Assembly: GCA_017506865.1 (NCBI GenBank)
Contig: JAFCMP010000175.1
Coordinates: 54,200-118,199, forward strand
Direction of reading: 5' to 3'
Source of the DNA: Tribonema minus
Lineage: Eukaryota > Sar > Xanthophyceae > Tribonematales > Tribonemataceae
DNA length: 64,000 nt
The notes beneath the pieces were generated by a model. It did not search any database, was not told the origin of the DNA, and saw only the letters and a program-made list of their open reading frames with translations. The position numbers and the translations under genes were made by a program. Positions 13,001 through 38,011 of the stretch are shown piece by piece (the stretch's first letter is position 1; each line of letters starts with the position of its first letter).

Positions 13001-16000
13001 CGGGCGGCGTGTCCAGGGGCAGCGGCTCAGCCGCCGCCGCTGCCTGCTCGTCGCCACCGTCCTCCTCCTCCTCCTCATCCTGAGCACTGCTGTCAGCGTC
13101 AGTCTCAGCCTCGTCGCGCTGGGCCGTCGCGACCGCCACCGCCGCTGCTGCCGCCGCCACCGCCGCCGCTGCCGCTATCGCCTCCTCTGCTTCCGCTGGC
13201 TGCTGAGCGGTGTCCTCCTGGACCAAAGGCTGCAGCTGCTCGGCGCGATCGGCGGCGGCTGCGGCGGCGGCGCCGCGCGTGCGCTTGGCGGCGGGCGGCG
13301 CGGCTGCAAGCACACATACATACATACATACACGCGTTTCTGGTCAAGCCCTGTGGAATAGCAGTAGTGTACATTGTGTGTGTGTGTGCGCTGCAACTGC
13401 AAGCGCGCACGTACACATTTTCTGGTCACGCGCAGTCTGGTGGTATACTTTGAATTGTGTGCTGCATGTCTGTGTGTGTGCGCGCTGTAGCGGCGGGCAT
13501 CTTTGGGTTAAGGGACATCCAAGCCCTAACCCCTAACCTTACTCTAACGCTCGTGGCTGCAAGTGCGCATGCCTGTCTCTGGTCCAGTGCAGCATCTGTG
13601 TGTGTGCGCGTGTGTGTGTAGGTGTGCGCATAAGTGTGTGTGCTGGCAAACACCACGGGTGGCTGCTGGCGCGCAGGTCCCCTTTTCCTGGTCTGGCGCC
13701 TGAACACTCAGCGCGTCCGGGAGTGCACCGTTGGCAAGCTGCTGAGTTCTATACTGCGATAATTCACAATTTTCATCTCCAAACATGTGTAGACCTCCTA
13801 TGATGTATGTACTTCCATCACAATGCTTCTAGTTAAGTCACCTTTCCGGTGATTGGGTTCCAATTGGAAGCACGACATGAGGTCTGCTGGTACACAATGA
13901 CAAATCTCTCATCCCTGAACCCCTGCTGCCAAGGGCATTACTGCAGTGGTTCACTCATATGCCCCCCCCCCCCCCCCCCGTACACACGTAGCACCAGCAC
14001 ACCCTCACTGCGCACCCCAATCTCACAGCGGATCACCCCATCATGCACACGCTCTGAACCCATGTGTGAAGCCAGTGTTTGAATCCATTGCATGTCACAA
14101 CCCAGTGGCCGCACCTGCCGCCGCCCGCTTCTTGTGCGCCGCGCCGTCCTCCGCTGCTGCTGCTGCGGTGGCCATCGCGTCACCGCTCGGCAGCGCTGAC
14201 CTGAGGGGCCGCCCGGAGCCCGTACGGGGCGCCACCTGGCGCGGCGCGATTGGGCGCAGGTGCGAAAACCACAGTGCTCAGCGCTGGTGTCAAAACAGGA
14301 GCCGTTGTGGGTGCCACTTGGCGCATGATGATTGGCCGCAGGTGTCAGCAAGCCAAGGGCTCAGTGCGGGGGTGGCGAACAGTGAGGCAGTGCTCCCCAG
14401 GGGGCCCGTCCGGGGCGCCACCTGGCGCGGCGCGATTGGGCGCGGTTGTAAGGAATGCAAGTGCTCAGAGGAATTGCTCTGGGTGCCACCCAGTGCATGG
14501 GTGATAAGGAACAGCGGTTGTGAGTGAGGCAGTGCTCCGCACGGGTGGCCTGTCCGGGGCGCCACCTGGCGCGGTGCAATTGGGCGCAGGTGCGAGGGAC
14601 ACAGGGTGCTCAGCGCTGGTGCCAAACAGGAACCGTTGTGGGTGCCAGTTGGCACAGTGCGTTGCGCCGGTGTCAAACAAGAACCACTATAGACAAATGA
14701 TGGGCCGCAGTTGTGCTATAGGCGGTGCGCGGCACTGGGGTCGAGCACGGGTTGCCTGAAAACGCGGTGTGAGCTGGTGCGCTGCAAGGGGGAGGGGGGC
14801 TGTGAGGGGGGGGGGGGGGGGGGGGGGTTAGTCAGGTCGCATTGGAGGCGGCTGAGCGCTGAGAGCAAGGGCATCCGAAGCTGACATTGCATGGCGCGCG
14901 CTGGTATCACGCGGCGCCACGATTCCACAATGCAGGTGCTGAGGGCACTGCAACGAGGGCGGACAGCACGGCACGGCTCAGCAAAGGACCACAGGATTGC
15001 AGTCGCTGAGACTCAAAGTTCAACCACACCCAACGTCAAGTGTGTATGCCACTCACCCGAGCGCCGACAGCGCCGCCTGCCACCCCGCGCGCCCTCCTCC
15101 CCCTCCCGATCCCCTCCGCTGCCCCCTTCTCCTCCGGGTCAACAATCACGGCAACGCGCGCGGCTGGCGGCGGCGGCGAGGCAGGGTGCTTGCGAGGGCG
15201 CCCCCTCCCGCGCTTCACCGGGCTCGGCGCCGCCGCCGCCGCCGCTGCTGCCGCCGCAGCTGCCGCCGCCGCGCGCTCCTCCACCTCCACGGCAGCTTCT
15301 CCCTTTTCCTCCTCATCGGGCTGCGCTGCCGCCGCAGCTGCCGCGGCAGCAGCAGGGGCGTGCTCCGGCGGCGCGCCCCCCTCCCCCTCCAGCGCCTCAG
15401 CATCGCTCGCTGCCGCAGGCGCCGCCGCCGCCGCCGCGGGCGCAGCGCCCCTCCTGGCGGCAGCGGTGACGGCCTTCTTCGGCGGCCGGCCGCGCCTGCG
15501 CTTGCGCAGCGGCGGCAGCGCCACCGCAGCCTCTTTCTCCGCTGCTGCCGCTGCCTCTTCTCCGTGCTGGGCGGCGGCTGCTGCGTCTTCCGCACCCCCG
15601 CCTGCGGCCACTTCTGCTGCGGCCTCCTCCTCCTCCGCAGGTGGCTCCTCAGCAGCCACCGCCGCCTCTGCCGCCGCTGCCTCTGCCTTTGGCGCCGCTG
15701 CCGCCGGCTGCGCCTCTGGCGCCGCTGCTGCCGCCTCTGCTGCTGGCGGCGCGGGGGAGACGCGCCTGCGCTTTGCATAGGGCTCCCCCTCGGCATCATC
15801 GTTGCCTTCATCCTCGTCGCTGCTGCTGCTGCTGCTCTCGCCGCCCGCAGCAGCGGCGCCGCCGCCGCCGCCGAAGATCACCGCGCCCGCGGCAGTGCTC
15901 AGGCGGCGCAGCAGCCCCTTCACGGGCGTGAAGAACCCCGGGCGGCTCGCGACCGCCGCTGCCTCCCCCTCCCCCTCCCCCTCACTGTCCCCCTGCCCCT

Positions 16001-18380
16001 GCCCCTCGCTCTCGTCCGCGTCCATCCCAGCGTCTGCAGCATCGGCGGCGGCAGCGTCAGCCGCAGCAGCATCGGCGGCGACGGCCGGCATGTCCTCCTG
16101 GTGCACGCGTTCGGCACCCTTCGCTGCCGCAGGTGCGCCGCCGCCGCCATCGCCAGCAGGCTCCGCGTCCTCCGCGGCAGCTGTTTCGGTATCTGCGTGC
16201 GGCGCTTCCTCCTCTGCCGCAGACGACGAGTCCGCCACGTCGATGGGTTCGCCGGCAGTGGCGCCGGCACGCTGCGCGACGGTGGCGGTTTTGGGCGCGC
16301 GCGTGAGAACGGCGCTGTGTAGCAATGATTTGAAACGATTGATTTGAAATGATCTGTGCGATCAGCGGCAGCGGGTGGTGGCAGCAGCGGTGTCGTCGCA
16401 GCGACGATCAAACTTCAACTTGACCCATCACGCCTTAGAAAGACGACTCATTGAGTACGGTGATGATATTTTGTCAAATCGCACTGCTTGAGACCTCAGC
16501 CAGCAACAGGTTTGTGCGCCTCCTCCCCTTTTGATCAACGGACAGAAATGACGCCCACATGAGGCGCAGATTAAAGTACTCTTGAGTACACTGGGAGTAC
16601 ATTGCACTCTGATTACCCCATGTACCCAGCCTGAACCCCAAAACTTACCAGGGGGCTTGGAGCATACAGGATTTGGGCGCCGTGCACCGTCGCGAAAGCG
16701 CGCAATAGTCCCAGGGTTGGTTAGGATAAGGCTAAACCTAACCCCAATCATATCATGGCCAAACGGTAATCCCACAGAGTCCACTTCAAAGGACAATTAA
16801 ACACCAGCAGTGCCTGTTAACATACCTGTAGGCGGAGGTGACTCTGCCGCTTGCCCAGCACAAGACCTCAAGTAACAAAGGAAACGTAGGTGCGTACGCC
16901 ACTCGCTCTGCGCCGAAAAAACAACACAGCAGTGCTCGTCAACTGACCTTTGCGCCTCCGCGGCCTGCCCCGCGCTTCCTCTTTGCCGGCAGCATCGCCG
17001 CCGCCGCCACTGCGCCGCCGCCGCGCTGCCGCGTACGTGTCGCGCGCCCCGGCGCCGGCGCCGCCGCCGGCGCAGCCTTCAACTCATGTGCCGCCGCTCT
17101 GCGCGTGCGCCCCGCGCGGTTCGGCACCGTCCGCTCCGCCGCCTCCGCCGCCGCTGCCGCTGATGACGCGGGCTGCGCAGCGGCAGCGGGCTTGCGCGGC
17201 CGTCCGCGCCGCGGCGCTGCTGCTTCCGCCTCTTCCGCTGCCGTTGCCGCTGCCGCGGCGCCGCCTTGCTGAGCGTCCGACGACTCCGGCTCGTGCTCCT
17301 CGGGCTCCGGCGCAGCGGCGGCGGCAGCAGCAGCGGGCGTCTTGCGCGGCTGCTGCTTCAAGGCGTCCGCGCCTTCTCCCTCGTCGGCCGCTGCCTCCGC
17401 GCCTGCCTCCGCCGCTGCCTGGTCTGGCTCAGCAGGGGGGGCGGCGGCAGCAGCAGCAGGTTTGCGCGGGCGCCCCCGCTTGGGCTTGGCCGCTGCCGCC
17501 TCAGGTGCCGCGGCTGCCGCCGCGTTTGCGTCGTCGTGCTCAGCGTGCGCAGGCGCACCTGCGTCGGGCGGAGCCGCCGCCGCCACTGCCTTGCGCGGAC
17601 GTCCCCTTTTGGGTTTTACTTCGAGGGAAACCGGCGCCTCTTCGGTCTCTGACTCGGCTGCGGCGGCTGGGGAAGACAGCGCAGCAAGTAGAGAAAAACA
17701 TGATGAAGTGATGTTGCCGATACACAATTATGAGGTGCGGACATTGAACGGAAATAGTCATACCAGCAATACGCCGCGCTGGTGAGGATGGCGCTTGAAC
17801 TGGCAAGTCCCTGCAATACATGAAGAAACAGCACTTGGAATCTCTGAAATGGAGTCAGTTGCCAAGGTGTGGTTGTTGAGAGATGTGGGACAAATGAATG
17901 AAATGGAGGTGGCATTCCTTGTGATCGTGGCCACTGCAGAAGCAACCGAAGCCCCATGATACTCTTGTTACCGCCATCTGCTTGATACTACATCATGGAG
18001 CAGAGGATGCTGCGTCCATACCAGACATCTTGAAATTTCAACAGCAGAACTTGTAGGGCACTTCAGGGATGTACGAGGACTTCAATCTATTCTCTACAGC
18101 ATCCTATACATGAAAGCACTTTGCAAGACATGGTGCAGTGATTATCCAGCGTGCGCATCGAGCTTAACTTGGTCTAGTGTGTTGATAGGTTCGATCAGAA
18201 TAGCTTGAACTGACCTGACTCAGGTCCTGTTGGCTTTTGCAGCCTCTGACCGCGGCGGCCTTGACGCTGCGTACGCGCTGGTATGCCGGTCTCAATCGCG
18301 CTGCTGTCCTTGCTGCGGGTGCGTGCTCCGACGGGCGGAGCGACGCCCTCCGGCTGCTTGCGCTTACGCGTGGGCGGCAT
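7032..18380 (-). CDS. Large AT-hook / SAP-like / coiled-coil nuclear protein (multi-exon)
   Basis: Reading leftwards from ATG 18380 (MPPTRKRKQPEGVAPP), supported exons are: 18380-18215; ~17810-17764; 17666-16948 with three AT-hooks (KRGRPRK, KRGRPRK, RRGRPRK); 16271-15057 with two more (RRGRPPK, RGRGRPRK) and acidic tracts; ~14215-14105; 13303-12945; an unresolved exon near 12.5-12.6 kb; 12160-12068 (DLCKRFGVKHVSHATKPALL); 11217-11075 (MKMADLREVVATVAH); 10284-10221 (DLYDWATRGLTTIDAIEEP); 9413-7989, a ~475-residue Ala/Glu/Arg heptad-like coiled coil ending LPEYLTPEQIE; and 7352-7032 (IFNRAMAAGQALRADD) ending at TGA. Phases agree from 12160 through to 7352. AT-hooks bind the minor groove of AT-rich DNA. 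The 12.1 and 11.1 kb exons resemble SAP DNA-binding helices (inference). A chromatin or scaffold-attachment role is likely. No ortholog is recognised, and fusion with the downstream nucleoporin exons cannot be excluded. Confidence 0.6.
10712..11075 (-). repeat. Tandem decayed copies of an exon 3' edge plus splice donor
   Basis: The end of the SAP-like exon with its donor (low edge 11075; RRKAELLERTTK then GTGAGT) is repeated inside the following intron at about 10980-11040, 10850-10910 and, more decayed, 10700-10800. Each copy carries the exon tail plus the first ~80 bp of intron (tactacagtcat...cctgagc...ctgt). The oldest copy is interrupted by telomere-like CCCTAA repeats. Confidence 0.85.
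10740..10782. repeat. Interstitial telomere-like repeat (CCCTAA type)
   Basis: Degenerate CCCTAA units (ccctaaccctgaccgtaacc and following) lie inside an intron, within the most decayed exon-edge copy. A shorter run is at 11499-11515. Confidence 0.85.
12006..12040. repeat. Interstitial telomere-like repeat (CCCTAA type)
   Basis: About five to six CCCTAA units with one substitution lie directly 3' (in gene sense) of the exon at 12160-12068, in its intron. Confidence 0.9.
14215..14690. repeat. Minisatellite next to a splice acceptor
   Basis: At least three strong copies (starting near 14219, 14406 and 14549) of a unit containing ggggcgccacctggcgcgg and gattgggcgcagg alternate with weaker copies carrying ccgttgtgggtgccacttgg. 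On the minus strand this array is the intron end immediately before the exon at about 14105-14215, so intron-acceptor sequence has been multiplied. Confidence 0.8.
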
Positions 18381-18850
18381 CACGTACGAGGCCTACCCAG
18401 TCGGTGTGCCAATGGCATAGACCTGCATGCAACAAAAAGTGGACGTTGAGATATTATGATGCATGAGTGCGAGATCCGGTGACAAGCACGCCGCGATACG
18501 CACTAAGGCAGCGCTCTACATGCGCCATGCAGGCGCATCGCACGGTGTGTAAAGTATCCCTGCCGCAAGCTGTAGCCCTGGCCAGCCTTTGGTAGGCTGC
18601 ATTCGAACGTTCCTGAGCCAGAAGAATACATTCTCTCGAAACCACAGGCTGTGGGGACTGCTGCGCATCTGGGGACTGCTGCTCATTGGTGTGCAGCTTC
18701 AAGACGACGAAAAGAAATCCTCTCACATCCCCTAGCGTCACAAGGACGTAGACTCACCGCTAAGACGCCTCTTATGTGTTGCCGGGCGCGACGTGCGATC
18801 CACGGCGAACATATCCACTTACGGTCGAGTTCACCCGAGCACGAGTGGTC
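18381..18850. promoter_or_regulatory. Shared divergent promoter region
   Basis: These 470 bp separate the start of the minus-strand AT-hook gene from the start of the plus-strand adenylosuccinate synthetase gene, so both promoters must lie here or overlap the first exons. I see no clear TATA box or named transcription-factor site. The assignment rests only on the divergent gene arrangement. Confidence 0.45.
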
Positions 18851-31636
<12,786 letters not shown>

Positions 31637-33101
31637 GAGGTTCTCTTCGCGCACGCGCGCGCGGTCTGCTGCTGCCGCGGCCGCTGCCGCCGCCGCTGCG
31701 CGCGCTTTCGGAGCCTCGGGGCTTGATGCTCCTGAGGCGAGCGTTGGGTGGTGGTGGCCGCGCTGTGCGGCCGTGTGCGCGTGCGTGTACGTTGGCTGCT
31801 GTGCAGGATAGGACCTAGGGTTAGGGTTAGGGGCGTAAAGCGTGACGGTGGCGGGGAGGTTCGGGGGGGGGGGGGGGGGGCGCTGAGCGGTGTGATGTAT
31901 GTTGCAGCGCTCGTCCCCTTGTGCCTGCTTGCGCGCACATGCGCGCGTGCGCACCGCACGCCAGCGGTGGGAAAGCTGAGCAGATGCGCAGCGGCAGGGG
32001 CAACATGCGTGCATATCTCACACACATTTGAGTGAACAAGGTGCCCGGTGGGGAAAAGATGGGGGGGAGGGAGGGGGGGGGGATAGGGGGCATCAGTAGG
32101 ACGTCCGTTGCCTGTGGGGTGCGCAATGATCAAATGTTACCTTGGCTTCTGCGTGGCAGAAGCGGCTGACCTTGCGGAACGCGGCGCAGTGCGCGTGTCT
32201 AAATTTACTGTCCATGCTACATCCCATCCCACCGTTGATGATCAGATGTGCTTGGTGTCTCATTCTGCACACCGCTCCCGACAGGTCTCCTGCACAATTC
32301 AACACGCCTGTTCAGTCCAGCACGGCTGGTCTCTGTACATAGGAAACCCTGCTTAAGCGCTTGCTACCGCTGACAGGCTGAATCAGAGCATGGCGCACGT
32401 TGGATGACGATAACAATAACGTGTTGTTTGTGGTAAGTACAAGGCGAGCAGTGTCAACGTGCATTTGTGTTGTCAACATGCATTTGACACAATCAAGACA
32501 CAACCCATGAGCATTACACATCGCAAGCGGAGGAAGGGGCTCATCAGCGGAGTTCCAAGAAAAATATGATGCTGTCACATTGCAGGTCTAGTCTAGCTGT
32601 GACACTTGTCGTGAGCTGCCAATGACACTCACGTGTTGAATGAAACGACACAAAAGTCTATCAACTGCCATTGTGTGCGATGCTCGAGTGCTATGATTAT
32701 GGCACCACAGGCATGACAGCTGACACATTGCACATGCTGACACGTGGTGCAGCACCAGGAATTGCAAAGCCCCGTTCATGTGTATATAGGTAAAGTAGGT
32801 GGTATTCAGTGCGGAAGAAACTTCTCACACGCTTCGCTCTGCGCTTGACGCAACATGGGAAGAAAGGGGCGGTAACTACAGGGAGGGCTTTAGGTTGAGG
32901 AGAACAATTGGGCCACGAAGGGAAAGAGAGAAGGGGGAAGGAATCGAACAAAAAGGATGGGGGGCGCGAATTTGGGTTCTGATCAACCAACTGCAGCTTG
33001 ACAAGGGGGGGGCGCATGAGAACAAGCTGCATATGTACCAAGGCAGAAACCACTGGTGGTGCAAACTGGCTGCGCGCATGACAGCTTCCAGCAGCGCATC
33101 A
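31637..33101. other. Convergent intergenic region
   Basis: This lies between the 3' ends of ADSS (+) and the CBM6 gene (-), so it should hold both 3' untranslated regions. It contains a short TTAGGG run (31815-31832), an ~18-base G run at about 31863-31880 and further G-rich stretches near 32060-32090. I see no gene, tRNA or element. Confidence 0.55.
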
Positions 33102-34146
33102 CTAAACGAGCACGGATAGCGGAGCGGCCCTCGCCTGTGCGCCGCCGTCCCCGCCGGACTTCAAGTTGAAGTTTGATTTTAGGCGGCGGTTCCACTGGCA
33201 CTCTATCACGTTGTTGCCGCACCCGCTCAGCTCCAGGCTGTCCACGGCGTAGCCGGCGTCGCCGTTGAAGCACAGCGTGAGCGTGTGCACGGCCTGCGTG
33301 AGCATGAAGGGCGTGTCGGCGACGTAGCGCACGTACCCCTGAGCGCTGCTGCCGCCACTCTTGTTCTTCGTCGCCTTGTCCCACGCGGCGTCGTCTACGA
33401 AGGCGATCTCGCTCGCGTCGCCGGCCGGCGGGCACGGCGACGGCGCGCCCGCGGGGATGTCGAGGAACAGCGCCCAGCGCATCGACTGAGCGCTGCTGCC
33501 GCTGCCGCTGCTGCTGAGCGGTGCCACCCTCAGCGCGACCGTGTACGCGCCGACGAGGGCGCTGACGCTGTAGCGCAGCGCGTCGCCCGCGTGCATGTTT
33601 GTGATGGCGTCTGCGCCGTCCAGGTGGGCAATGTTCACGTCGCCGGTGGTGCCGCTGGCTGGGTCGAAGGCCTCGGCTTCGATGATGCCGGGGACCCGGA
33701 TAGGGGGGGGCGGGGTGGCTTGGAGCTGTCGGTCATGGGCGTGGAGGTTGATGGTTTTATCGAGCGTGTTGGTGGGGTGCAGCACTTGCAGCGGGGCTTT
33801 TCGTCCCTCGTCCTGGGAAGAACACCAGCACCATGGTGTGGTGAATTGAGGTGAGGCAATACGCAACGCAATCACGAGTTGTGGCGGTTGAGGATGGCAA
33901 ATGGTTTCTGAAATGGTCAGGCCTGGCACACACGGCGGACTGCGTGCATGGAGTACTGGAGCTAGTGTACATTTCTGGTCACGAAAAAGTGCGGCCTGAT
34001 AGCGATAGCGCGGTGTGTTTTGCGCATCTGCGATGATGCTTTATGCAGGAATGACACCACTGTCGTTCATGGGCTTGTCAAATCGTGTCCAACTCACCGT
34101 AGCGCTCGCCTTCTGCGTGAGCTCCCATATACCCCCGGCGTCAACG
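33102..34146 (-). CDS. CBM6 carbohydrate-binding module protein, C-terminal exons
   Basis: Two phase-compatible exons are visible on the minus strand: 34146-34098 (VDAGGIWELTQKASAT) and 33812-33102, ending at a stop. The latter encodes a short linker and then a beta-sandwich module: PGIIEAEAFDPASG, GDALRYSVSALVGAYTVALRVAP, DSLELSGCGN. This is the CBM6 pattern (I-x-A-E opening, aromatic and G-D residues, G-x-Y-x-V-x-L-R core, D-x-L-E-L end), which binds cell-wall polysaccharides in extracellular enzymes. Three cysteines sit near the end of the module. Catalytic or targeting parts should lie in exons further upstream, which I cannot place before the divergent aprataxin-like gene begins near 34.6 kb. 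Confidence 0.65.
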
Positions 34147-34649
34147 CTATGCATCAGCAGCACGAGCGCGAGACATGCATCACGCCACCACCGGCACACA
34201 CTCGCCATGCTCCCGCGCCTCTGTGAGCTTAATGTCCAGTGCGGTTCGTCTCAACGCCTGTTCTCGTTTCCTTTGAAGAGACACACAACACAATGCGGCA
34301 CCGTGTAATATATACTTATAAGCGGTTCACCTGACCTGGCGCTGCCCCTGTCGCTGCAGCATCTTAGCTTAAGAGCGCAGCACCAAGTTCAGTTGAAAGT
34401 GGCCTCGATCATGGACTGAGTACCGGCTCAAAGTCAGACAGAGGTCTGATGGCGGCCCTAGTGAAAGCAGCGTCGTGATGATATGGAAAGTGTCAGCCTA
34501 ACCCTGCTGCTCTGCTCTGCAGGGCTGAACGCCTTGAAGTTCAGTTCAAGTTCCAGCGGTGACACGCTGTTTTCTTGGCAAATCGCGAAGGCGTGGCGCA
34601 GTGAAAGATATGAGCACCTTGGCCGCATATTCTGCTAATGTTGGAGCAG

Positions 34650-35449
34650 TTTCAATCGCCATACCGCCTCTGGTGAGCGCCTGCGCGGCTTGAACTTGTT
34701 GATTTTGGTACTTGCTTTACAATAGAGTTTGCTCCTGCCTCCGCGCTACCGCTACTGATTACTCAAACCCCTGGATGAATGACTATGTGGCGTGCTGATT
34801 CTGTGGCAGAATTGTTGAATTTTCCACTGGGAGCAGATGCTGTCGTTGTCACGGTGCTGGCCTGCAATGCCATGAAAAGCGGAAGCGCTAAATCATACTC
34901 GCATATTCGCAAGCCCGATAAATCATATCCGACCCCACTTTTTCTCTGTTCTGAGAACTGCAGTGCAGCTGTAATGGCTGCTCTTTGACAGTGCAGTTCA
35001 AGGCCGCGCTCTGACGGCCACCCGGTGCAACCCCCACACACTTCACATTTGTGTGCACAAACGATCTCAGCGCGCTTACCTCACAGCAAGTCCCCTCACA
35101 ACGGCCCGAATGCTCGAATCATTCATTAAGTGTGAACCGCTGGCACATCTCTGCACCGCTGGCAGACGCACCGGCAGCTGCGCGTGGATGCAGATGCGGC
35201 AGCGCGAACGGCGCTGGCAGCGTGCCGCGCGTTCCTCGCAGCGGACAGCGCTCAGCGCGGCAGCGTGCGCATCCGCCTGTGCGCCGGCGCCTCGTCCGCG
35301 CAGTACGAGGCGCTGCACTACCACCTGAATGAGGGCGCAGATGCAGCGCAGCAGCAGCAGCAGCAGCAGTCGCCGCAGCAGCCGCAGCAGCAGCAGCCGC
35401 AGCAGCAGCAGCCGCCGCAGCAGCAGCAGTCGCAGCAGCAGCCGCCGCC

Positions 35450-35481
<32 letters not shown>

Positions 35482-37980
35482 CGCATCAGCAGCAGCAGCA
35501 GCAGCCGCCACAGCAGCAGCGACAGCAGGCGGAGCCGCGGTTGACTCTCTCGCCGCGAGTGGAGCTCGGCGAAGCGGATTACATAGCGGTTCCAGTCAGC
35601 GGCGCGGAAGACGCGGCGGTGGCGGCGGCGGCGGCAGCGGCGGCGGCGGCGGAGGCGGAGGCGGCGGTGGCTGCGGGCGCTGTAGATGCTGCTTGCTGTG
35701 ATGAGCTTGGTGAGCATGCGGCTGACAAGAAGTACAAGTATACTTTGAAGTAACTATTACCGCCACACATTTGATCAGGCGTGCCTCGGCGATCCACAGC
35801 AGCGTCAAGCGGAGTCTGATATGAATGCCCTGGTTGCATCAGACAGTCTCGGATGTACGACGATCACGGCCACATGGCATGCCCTGGCCGTGCGTCGCCT
35901 ATGCCATGAGTCGCGGCAGCTTGCTCGATGCGTGCTGACGCTGCATCTGCCGCACGTGCTCGCAGCGGCGCTGATTGCGCAGCACAGCGACGCCACGGCA
36001 GTTACGGCAGTTATAGCTGTGCCCCCTGGCGCGCGCTCAAAGCTGCGCGCAGCGGGCATCCGAGCGCTGCTGCTGGTGAGTCTGTGCGTGTGCGTGTGCC
36101 ATGCTTGCAGCAGCTCATTGAGCTCACGTGCGCGCAGCTGGCCTCGCAAAGTGGTGTGCCATCGGCAGTGCACACGAGGTGTCGAGCGCGCGGAGTGTAA
36201 GATGTTTAGGAAGGTAGATGATGTATGTGAGGATGCCCAGAGCTCTGCAAAGGGGGCACGTCCAGTTGCGGAAGGTATGCAAGCCACAATGACCCATGCG
36301 TGCAACAGCAATGTCAAGTTGTGAGAAGGTGATGTCGGTGGATGCTCAGACGCTGACGGATGGTAACCTGTGTGCCAATGTCTTGTGAGGAAGCTGGATG
36401 TTGAGTTCGGTGTGGCTGGAAGATTGCACCGCCAGCGAGTATGCCCGCGTGTGACATGCATAGGATGGACCCAAGTGTTGCCAGGCACTCGCAACGAGTG
36501 CCCAATGCCCACCTAGCCTGATGCCACCCTTCGCAACTGCTGTGACCCTGCGTAGACATGGTCAGCGATAGTTGGGGCTTGGCGGCTCTTGACGCTTAGC
36601 CCTAACCCTAACACTAATGCTGCATCTCTCAACACGCTGATGCTGCGTGGGTACGCACGTCTGCATCCTCTCACTTCAAGTATTTGCAAAAGCACGCATC
36701 GTTGCATGAGTCGACGACCAGCACCTTGACATTTAGTGTTGTTGAATCAGGGAATTTGGTGTAGAGTGCGCGCTGCTGCACGCGACTGCTGTACTTCCGT
36801 TGTCTCAAGTACGAGAGTGCCATTGCATCGGTTGTTGTGCTGCCGGACTGACAGGTGAACGTGCGCGCGTGTACGCAGCCCACCAACTCAGAAGGTAAGC
36901 TCCTCTTGAGTCACACTCTTGAGTCAAATGCTGTGTACGTTTCAGTGGTTGTACCATGGGCACGATCGGCAGAGCCGCAACAGCGCACGACGCGCATTTG
37001 TACCGCATGTTGCATAGCATGTCGTCGCTCCTTGAAGCGCGGATCATGGCGGTTGTGGCAGGTACACATTGAACTTGAAGTCACTCACCTCATGTAGAGA
37101 CATACACTGTGTGTTGCCACTGCGCCAAAACGATCTGATGCATTCCGTTTAGGCACACAAGCTATGTCCCTGCGTCCCTCGTTCAAATGTGCGCATACCC
37201 ACCTGCCCCTCCCCAGTTACCGCTGTGCTCGCTGTGACCCTGAAATTCTCCTTTGAAGCAGGTCTTGCCAAGTCACAAACTTTGACCACACTGCCCACCA
37301 CTGTGACAACAAGCTTGGCATAGCTCCTTGTAGCCCTTGACCTTCCCCAAGTTCTGAGATGACATGCGAGGCGTGCTTGAACAGTGCTGACGACAGTGCG
37401 CGACGTGTCTTGACGAGTCTGCCTGCTGCCCTGTTGCACCTGCACATTGCAGGTGCCGCCCCCGTTGACCAACTTCGCTGCGCATACGATGTTGTTCTGA
37501 ACTGCTTCTGGGAGTCCGTCACGGCAGCAGCAGCAGCAGCGGCTCAGCAAGGGGGACCACCCACGCACATGGCAGCGCACGAGGGGGCGTCACAGGGGGG
37601 GGGGACAAAAGGGCAGGAGAGCCAAAAGCACGCCCCGCCTGACACAGGGGGGATTAAGGGGGGTGCGCAGGGGGTCCCACAGGAAGGCGACAAGGGGGCA
37701 GATCAGGACAGCAGCGTACCGACAGACCGGGGGGCCTCAGGGGAAAGTAAGTGGAGCACGCGTGTGGGGGAGGCACAGGGGGCACAGCAGCAGGGGGTGC
37801 CCCCAGGCCAGGGCCTCTTCCCCGTGTTCAATCCCCCTACGGAGGCGCCCGGGGGGGCAGTGCGCGCGGCGCATGGGAGCTGGAAAGACGCGCTGAGGCA
37901 ATATATGGAGGGGCGCGGCGACGCAGCACTGCGCTTCTTTGAGGACACGCGCGGCGTTGTCATCTACGATGCATACCCAA

Positions 37981-38011
<31 letters not shown>

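Noticed and set aside
18195-18383. Stand-alone 62-residue basic peptide gene
   Set aside because: A splice donor (CAG/GTCAGT) lies before its stop and its RK-rich content fits the first exon of the AT-hook gene.
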